Shown one piece after another: positions 48,666-64,000 of a DNA stretch of 64,000 nucleotides. The notes under the pieces were generated by a model. The model was given only the letters and a program-made list of their open reading frames with translations, was not told the DNA's origin and did no database searches. Position numbers and translations under genes: made by a program. The stretch's first letter is position 1. Each line of letters opens with the position of its first letter. The DNA is from Sternotherus odoratus (lineage: Eukaryota > Chordata > Testudines > Kinosternidae), in the NCBI GenBank assembly GCA_032164245.1, contig JAVMKO010000009.1:82440712-82504711 (forward strand). The letters run 5' to 3'.

Positions 48666-48956
48666 CTGTTTAAAAAATGATGAAAACAATAGTAAATTTA
48701 AAATCATAAAGAGAAGAGCATCTAACAGATTTGACATTACACCTACATTTATCAACAGATGTGAGGCCTCCCTTCTAATATTATTATGAAATCAGCTGAA
48801 GTTTAAAAAAAAAGTTCCCCATTCTTCTGCAGTACACCAATAAAAAGCACTTATCTGCATATACTAGATTGAAACATTTTACTGCGATTAACTACATCAA
48901 ACATATGTTGTATTTCTCAGTCTCAGTAACAGAGCTGCCAGGAGTAACTTCCATAC
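48666..48956 (-). other. PHF6: Probable PHF6 intron 10 within the 3' UTR
   Basis: The 291-bp stretch starts GTATGG directly after the stop codon and ends in TTTTTTAAACAG. Human PHF6 is reported to have transcripts with and without splicing of a last intron after the stop codon. The length and signals here fit that, but splicing is inferred. Confidence 0.6.
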
Positions 48957-57914
<8,958 letters not shown>

Positions 57915-59081
57915 CTTAGAAATTAGAAAACAACAAGTAAATCTCAAAATGAAAACTTTTACAAAAAGTATATAGAAAAAATGATAAATGGTTCTTACTA
58001 TTTTTCTTACCCATGTTTATAAAAATTTATTTCCAATTCATTAAAATGTTTTACAATCTTCAACCATCCATCATATTTTATATATATATATGTATGTGTG
58101 TGTGAGATCGAATACATCTGTAAAAGCTATCATCTAAAATGTTTAAAGTTTCTTTACAATCAAACACAATGCATTTAACGTTATGTCAACATCCCATTTC
58201 AGGGCTAAAATCTGACTTTAGATACCCATGCTAATCCTCCCACTGAAAGTAATGGGAGCTGAAAGCAAGAATTGACCAAGTCCACTGGTAACCTAATTTC
58301 TTCAAGGTAACCTGCTGCCCTCTATTAAACAGCTGAACTACTATTCTGAGTCAACAAGTGTTCTTTGCCAGAATGAAATTTGATTTTTTTTTTAAATGAG
58401 AAGCAAACACCAATGTAAGTAATTTTATCTTAAGCCATTCACTAAGGAATGCCTCTCTCCTTGCTTTAATGCTTGAAATCTTCACAGCTTATTTAAAAGG
58501 AAATTTCACACATTTTGGTCATTCCAGTGAAATTAACATTTAGAACTGCAAGAATTATTTATCTCCATGAAAAAATTATAAAACAGATTTGAATATAACA
58601 TTTTAGTTACAACATACTTTTAAGTTTACTGCTAGTGGCAGCAATCAGTTAGCTGGAGAGCAACTTCTTGACAGTGGAAATATTACAGACTTAAGTGGTT
58701 TCTATAAATAGACATTTTATGTATTAACAGAAATTTGTTAAAGCTGGTTAATGTTGGATTTTCAAGGTCTTTACAGTTTTTGATCCTCCTCTCTTGACAT
58801 ATGGGTAGTGTCTGTTCTCAGCAGCTCAATCTTATAACTGCTTTACCAGAAGAACTTACAAGTAAAGGTTCCCTTAAAATGATAAAGTACTAAACTTTTA
58901 AAAATCATGAGTTATATAGTAAGCCTGGGTTCTTCAAAGGGGCCTAAAGGAATTAACCATCAAACTTCTTTTGGCTCCTTGGAAAACATCAGCCTAAATG
59001 TTGAATTGCTTCAGCCAGATATAGTCAAACACTGAACATCCTTTGATTATTCAACATGTGTAGTTAACACAGACCTAGGCA

Positions 59082-59110
59082 AGAGGTAACAAAGTCCCGT
59101 GGCACCTTTA
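59082..59110 (+). mobile_element. Fragment of the short retroposon family
   Basis: AGGTAACAAAGTCCCGTGGC followed by ACCTTTA matches the middle of the copy at 28305-28437 with one or two changes. Head and tail are missing. Confidence 0.65.
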
Positions 59111-60028
59111 CTTTGTTGCCCAACTGACTTGCACTTAATATTAAATAGCCAGATCTTGTTCTCAGTTCCTAAGAACTTTACTGATAGTCAGCCATTTATA
59201 AAATCAGTCTTTTTATAGAAAACCAAAATACAGATTCTACAGCTGGATTTTTCTGTGGAACCATGCACTGTACACATTGCTAGACAAGCTACTCTTCACA
59301 AGCCAAAAACACTAAGATGTAGATGAACACCTAAGTGGAATGGAATCCAAAATCAGAGGATCTGATCTCCTACTTTATACAATAGTGACAAATGTAGTGT
59401 TTCTTTTTATTTAGGCATTACAGGGCATCTATCACCAGGGTACCCTAGCCTCAATATTTAAGCAGGATATTCCCGTTTAGGACTAAACGCTAACACAAAT
59501 CAGAAGATTTCAATTTATACCACCTTTTCCCCCCCCAGTCCTAGGATATGATGAAAGCTAGTTGCATGTCAGTCTACCCTGATGGTTAACCTAATGTTCT
59601 TAACCAAGTCTTACAAAGATTCATTCCTAACCCTTGGATATATCCCACTGCTATCATAATCTAGCATAGATGACAAAGCCATTGGCATGAGACTTAATAT
59701 ATAAACCATTCCTATCCTACCCTTCCTGCTGTAGCTGTTGCCCATCTCCAACAGAACTAGACACTAGCATTTCTCTTAATTCAGGAGAAAAAGACTAATC
59801 CACGTTTCCACCACAGGTTAAATACAAGATCAAATATAAAGCCTTAAAAGCATTTCTGTTGTATGTTCTGATAGAGGCCAAAATTTGAGAAACTATTAAT
59901 TCTCACAAGTTTCTGTAAATCAATTTGCATTAGATTTGCGAGGGTTTATCAACAATACACATTTTTCGCAAACTTCTACGTAAACGTAATGACTCAATCA
60001 AGCTCAGCATGACCTACTTTTTAGCAAG

Positions 60029-60193
60029 TAATATTTTATTGAACCAACCTCTGTTGGTGAAAGAGACAAGCTTTCGAACTACACAGAAAAAGTTGGTCTC
60101 TTTCACGAACAGAAGCAGATCCAATAAAAGACATTACCTCATCCACATCTTGTGTGCCTCATCCTAGGACCAACACAGCTACAACACTACAAA
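60029..60193 (-). mobile_element. Foldback retroposon of a second family, 15-bp target duplication
   Basis: Flanked by CTACTTTTTAGCAAG (60014-60028) and CTACTCTTTAGCAAG (60194-60208), differing at one base. The left arm TTTTATTGAACCAACCTCTG, then TTGGTGAAAGAGAC pairs with a right arm of about the same length ending near CCAATAAAAGA, at roughly 80 percent complementarity. On the minus strand the head reads GTTGTAGCTGTGTTGGTCC. Different body from the copies in HPRT1 but the same plan. Confidence 0.75.
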
Positions 60194-60254
60194 CTACTCT
60201 TTAGCAAGAATATATGCCGCATTCCACTGTTGAAGATACAGAAGGGCAACAGAG

Positions 60255-60485
60255 CACCACATTTTCTTTTATACAGGCATGTCACATTTTACGCGAGGGT
60301 TCGGTTCCGCGGTTTCTGCATAAAGCGGAAACCGCGTATAGACAAACCCCATTGACTTCAATGGCAGGTGAAATCGCCTGCTCTAAAGACTGTTTATATT
60401 TTTAGTTTTCCCTTACTTTTTTTTTTTTTTTTTCGGTCGACCACGTAAAGCGGAAATCATGCAAGTTAAATGCGTGTAACACATG
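60255..60485. mobile_element. Unclassified interspersed repeat
   Basis: Contains TTACGCGAGGGTTCGGTTCC, GCGGTTTCTGCATAAAGCGG and, after a T run of about 20 bases, a second ACGTAAAGCGGAAATCATGC. The CpG-bearing words recur across the segment and look like a known-style dispersed repeat, but I cannot name it. Confidence 0.4.
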
Positions 60486-61146
60486 CCATAACAACGTGCC
60501 TCTGTGTATGTATGTGTATATAACATATATACAATAAAAAAAATCAGGACCTAATTGTGTTTCATAGCACAATCTAACATTTTCATTGTTAAAGAGCAGT
60601 TTGATAGCCACAAAAGATGACTGCCATATTAGCCTAGTTTATTTTGCATTTCAGGTTAACTGTGAAATGTCCACAATCAATATGGTTATGCAGTGATGAA
60701 ACCCAAAGGGATCATCACACTCCAGACTGGGTGTGACAAACTGAGTTCTATCCTTTTGAAATGCTCCTCTAAAGAGTAGATCCATATTTTATCTTGTCCC
60801 TATCATGAATGTAATTCTGGATCCTCCAGTAAAATACTGAAGTCTTCCAAATCCTAACCTTAAATCTTTCACTTATAGTAATAGGTGTTTCTTGTAAAAG
60901 TAGGTAAAAAAAATAATCATACAGATGTGTAAATTGGTGTCCCTGTAATAATATCAGGGTCTGAAAAGTTCAAACTCTTCCTTCCAACGCAGACTTGTCT
61001 ACCCTGGATTTCACCTGCCATCATGCTGTCCATTCGCATTGCTTTGTTAAGTTTTACCAGAGTCCCTCAATATTTTTCAATCTTGATTACCCTCAATAAT
61101 TGCTTGTCAGACAATTTTTTTCCACCTCTAACTTCACCCTCTAGCC

Positions 61147-61996
61147 CAGGGGTGGGCAAACTACGGGCCGCGAGACCGTCCCCACCGGCCCGCCTGAGCT
61201 CCGGCGGGGGAGGCTGCTCCTGGTCTGCCCCCGCCTTCCCTGCTCTTCTGGAGCTCAGCACAGCTGAATTCCCACAAAGGAGGCTGCTTCCGGCCCCCCC
61301 TCTTGCTCTCCCGGAGCTCAGCTCGCTGCTCAGGGCTGCCCGCTCCTCCGGGAGAACACTGCAGCATGTGCAACGCCAGCAGGCCCACCAGCGTGGTAAG
61401 GGGGCAGAGCGGGAGGGTGGGGAAGGGGTTGGCTAAGGGACAGGGAGTCCCGGGGACCATTAGAGGAGAGGGAACTGTTGGATGGGATGGAGGTTCTGGG
61501 CAGGGAGCGGTCAGGGGAAGGGTGGATAGGGCATGGGAGTCCTGGGGTGGGGGTGGGGGTCTGTCAGGAGGCGGCAGCGTGGATAGGGGTCGGAGAGGGA
61601 ACTGTTGGATGGGATGGAGGTTCTGGGCAGGGAGCGGTCAGGGGAAGGGTGGATAGGGCATGGGAGTCCTGGGGTGGGGGTGGGGGTCTGTCAGGAGGCG
61701 GCAGCGTGGATAGGGGTCGGGGCAGACAGGGAGCAGGAGGAGTTGAGAAGAGGGTAGGGTCGGGGGGGCAGTTAGTGTTGTGGGATCTCTGGAGGGGGCA
61801 GTCAGGGGACGAGGAGCAGAGGGACTTAGCTAGGGGGGGGGTCTTGGGAGGGGGTTGGGGGGGGGGGTCTTGGGAGGGGGTTGAATAGAGGGAGTGGCTG
61901 GGCTGTTTGCAGTGGCACAGCCTTCCCTGACCCAGCCCTCCATACAAGTTTTCAACCTTAATGTGGCCCTCGGGCCAAAAGCTTTGCCCACCACTA
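61147..61996. mobile_element. Long hAT element with internal tandem units, 8-bp duplication CTCTAGCC
   Basis: Starts CAGGGGTGGGCAAACTACG and ends in the inverted relative TTTGCCCACCACTA. Identical octamers CTCTAGCC flank it (61139-61146 and 61997-62004). At 850 bp it is longer than the other hAT MITEs because the GC-rich middle is tandemly repeated. A 127-bp unit beginning GGAACTGTTGGATGGGATGG occurs at 61471 and again at 61598. Open frames of up to 137 codons inside it are not genes. Confidence 0.85.
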
Positions 61997-62004
61997 CTCT
62001 AGCC

Positions 62005-64000
62005 CCAATAATTAACATAAATACTTGTCCCAATAACTATTCTGGGACACTGCTCTGCTCACTATTGTCAGTGCTGAAAACAGAACTATCAATAATTAAA
62101 AGAAAATGAACATTTATAAAAAGTTGGTTTTCATCATGTAACTCTCAGGCCCATGACAGAAACCTTTCTGGAACACTTATTTTTGTACTTTATTTGCTCT
62201 CTTGTAATAGTGTTTTAATACTAAAGATTTAAACAGTAATTAGACCATAATTTTTAAATTGTATTATTAATATACCATATGAATCCTCAACTGCCCTCAA
62301 AGAATAGCCCTTTCTGCCCCAAAACCAGTAACTCCAACAAAGTTCAGAATTGACTGAAATCCACACATAGATCCACCTTCAGGAAAGGGGAAAACAAAGT
62401 AAATAAAAAAATCCAAAACAGATTTAAATCCCAATCCTACAAATAGTGTGAACCTAGGGACTGATTTTGAAGGGACCTTAGCACAAGCTCCTGCATCTGT
62501 GTAGGTTTCAAGACTGATTCCTTGGAAAAATTACCATTTCTCTCTTAACAGCACTGTGAACTAGTTTAACAGTACAGAAAATAAAAACCTGCAACCAGGT
62601 TTAACACAACAGCGCCTTGGACAGTCTTTACTATTTAATAGACAATTTGGTTTGTGCCCTGTCCCTCCCCTCAAGCCCACTGCCAAGCTTACCCTGTTTC
62701 CCTGGCATCTGATGGTTGGGTGTTTCCAACTTCTCATGTCAGCTTGAACTAAGGGAAACACAAAAAGTTGTTCAACACCTCCCTGACCATATGAAGTTTT
62801 ATCATGGGCCCCACCCATATTGTGAAATCCCCTAAGGTTCCCTAGATGTTCTTCACCTGCCCCCCCGCCCCCGCCCCATTAGCCTTTCATAATAAATTCT
62901 TATATGTGATAAGCTGCCCTCAAAAAGTACCTAGAATGCTGTATCTGAAGAAGTGAGTCTTACACACCTGACCCAGTGTGTGCTCTCAGAACATATTCCA
63001 GAGAAGACATTCTGCATTTTCAGAGGCATTTAAAAATATTTTAAAATCAAGAACATACTAACTTCAGATCAGCTATGACAAAATCCAGGAGTGAGCGAGT
63101 CCCATATTTGTAGCTTAGAATTCCACTATCAGTATCAAGTAATATAAAAGGTGGATTTATTTAACAGTCGACTCCATGGGTTGCCAGCCTGGAGGTTCCA
63201 ATTCTTAAGAGGTTGAGGGAGTGTCCCTTTTGTTATGGGTAGAAGGAAACTGGGTCCTGAAAATTTTTCCTGTTGTAATGTGGAGTCATGCTACTGAAGA
63301 GGCGGACATTTACTAGTTTATTCTTTATTGTGTCATCCTGAATTATGTTGGGGATTTCCTCCCCTTCTTTAAAACCTAGTGTTAACACAAACTAACTATA
63401 TTAAAGTAATTTTAAGATGGTGACACAAACCAATAAAAAGGAGGACATGTAAAGTGGAGGCTAACGCTACTATATCTAAACTACCAAAGAGGGATCTGCA
63501 CTGCAATACATAGCACAGCAGAGCAAGTTACACGGTAGGAAAAGACTCAAGATGATAAAATAAGGATGGTACTAAGCAAAACTGGTAGAGTTTTTAGAAA
63601 GTGGTACTGCAGACATGTGGTTCAAGTTAGATATTGTGCAGATGTCTCAGTGTGTGCTTTTATTAAGTCTATACAAATTATACACATTTTGAATTAAAAT
63701 TGTTAAAGTGCATTACAAGTAAAGAAGGGTTTCTAGAAATCAGAGCAAGTCAGTATTAAGTTTTACAAAATAAAAGGAGTTTAAATTAAGAAAACAAAAA
63801 TAACTAAATGATAGCTAAGGATGATAATGTAAGATATTATTTAAAATATCAGAGGCTGAAAATAAAAGAACCACAAGGTGACAATGTAATTATTTTTACT
63901 GGAAAAGAAATGGCAGAAAAACAAATCAGTTCTTTGCAGCTGTATTTGGTAATGAGACTGTGACTGCTTCCACAGATACTAGTGAGGATAAATTAGGAGA
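62005..64000. other. Right end of window, nothing recognised
   Basis: AT-rich sequence, probably still PHF6 intron 5. I searched it for the missing PHF6 exons (encoding the first extended PHD domain) and found none. Confidence 0.45.

Larger units (their letters stand above)
57915..61146 (-). other. PHF6: Probable PHF6 intron 5 (part), mostly unassigned
   Basis: AT-rich sequence upstream of exon 6 with no further PHF6 exon seen. It contains two retroposon copies and an unclassified repeat listed separately. Confidence 0.6.

Noticed and set aside
61023..61436. 137-codon and neighbouring open frames rich in Arg, Gly and Pro
   Set aside because: They fall in the GC-rich interior of the hAT element at 61147-61996, with both strands open.
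57915..64000. Expected PHF6 exons 2-5 (first extended PHD domain)
   Set aside because: Searched by eye on the minus strand for the cysteine-rich segments and the 44-nt exon 5. Nothing convincing was found, so they are taken to lie beyond the right edge.

Overview
This window is vertebrate nuclear DNA, most probably from a turtle of the hidden-necked group (Cryptodira). It is AT-rich, has intron-split genes, and is full of interspersed repeats. The turtle call rests on a tRNA-derived SINE with a CR1-like tail (Cry I type) at 32189-32395, together with CR1, L2 and MIR remnants, hAT and Harbinger MITEs, Helitrons and an LTR of a type I associate with turtle genomes. I ran no database search, so the family names come from recognition of the sequence.

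There are two protein-coding genes, both on the minus strand and head to tail. PHF6 (a chromatin-associated protein with two extended PHD fingers) enters from the right. Its coding exons matching human exons 6-10 lie at 57914-48957, and a probable 3' UTR exon starts at 48665. The upstream exons were not found and are presumably beyond the right edge. HPRT1 (purine-salvage phosphoribosyltransferase) follows and is complete. Its nine coding exons run from 35388 down to 12691, encode 218 residues and end in a 3' UTR of about 0.8 kb. Every exon length I measured (27, 107, 184, 66, 18, 83, 47, 77 and 48 nt for HPRT1; 167, 144, 105, 134 and 130 nt for PHF6) equals the human coding exon as I remember it, and all junctions are GT-AG. 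The PHF6-then-HPRT1 order is also the human Xq26 order.

Layout: 1-11870 is intergenic sequence downstream of HPRT1 with repeats, including an LTR-like element and a Helitron with an internal minisatellite. 11870-35500 is HPRT1 with its CpG-rich promoter and a GC-rich minisatellite in intron 1. Its introns hold two hAT MITEs with clean 8-bp target duplications, a solo LTR, a nested foldback/LINE composite, a MIR and several foldback retroposons. 35500-46000 is the PHF6-HPRT1 intergenic region, with a large inverted repeat, a tandem duplication, a CR1 tail and several MITEs. 46000-57914 is the 3' half of PHF6, whose intron 7 carries a LINE remnant and a second Helitron holding a roughly 1.2-kb G-rich minisatellite. 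57915-64000 reads as PHF6 intron 5.

No unknown protein system is visible, and the long open frames outside the exons read through minisatellites or decayed retroelements. The least explained signal is a set of short retroposons flanked by 12-15 bp target duplications. Three of the four fold back on themselves as hairpins, and two otherwise different families share a head motif.
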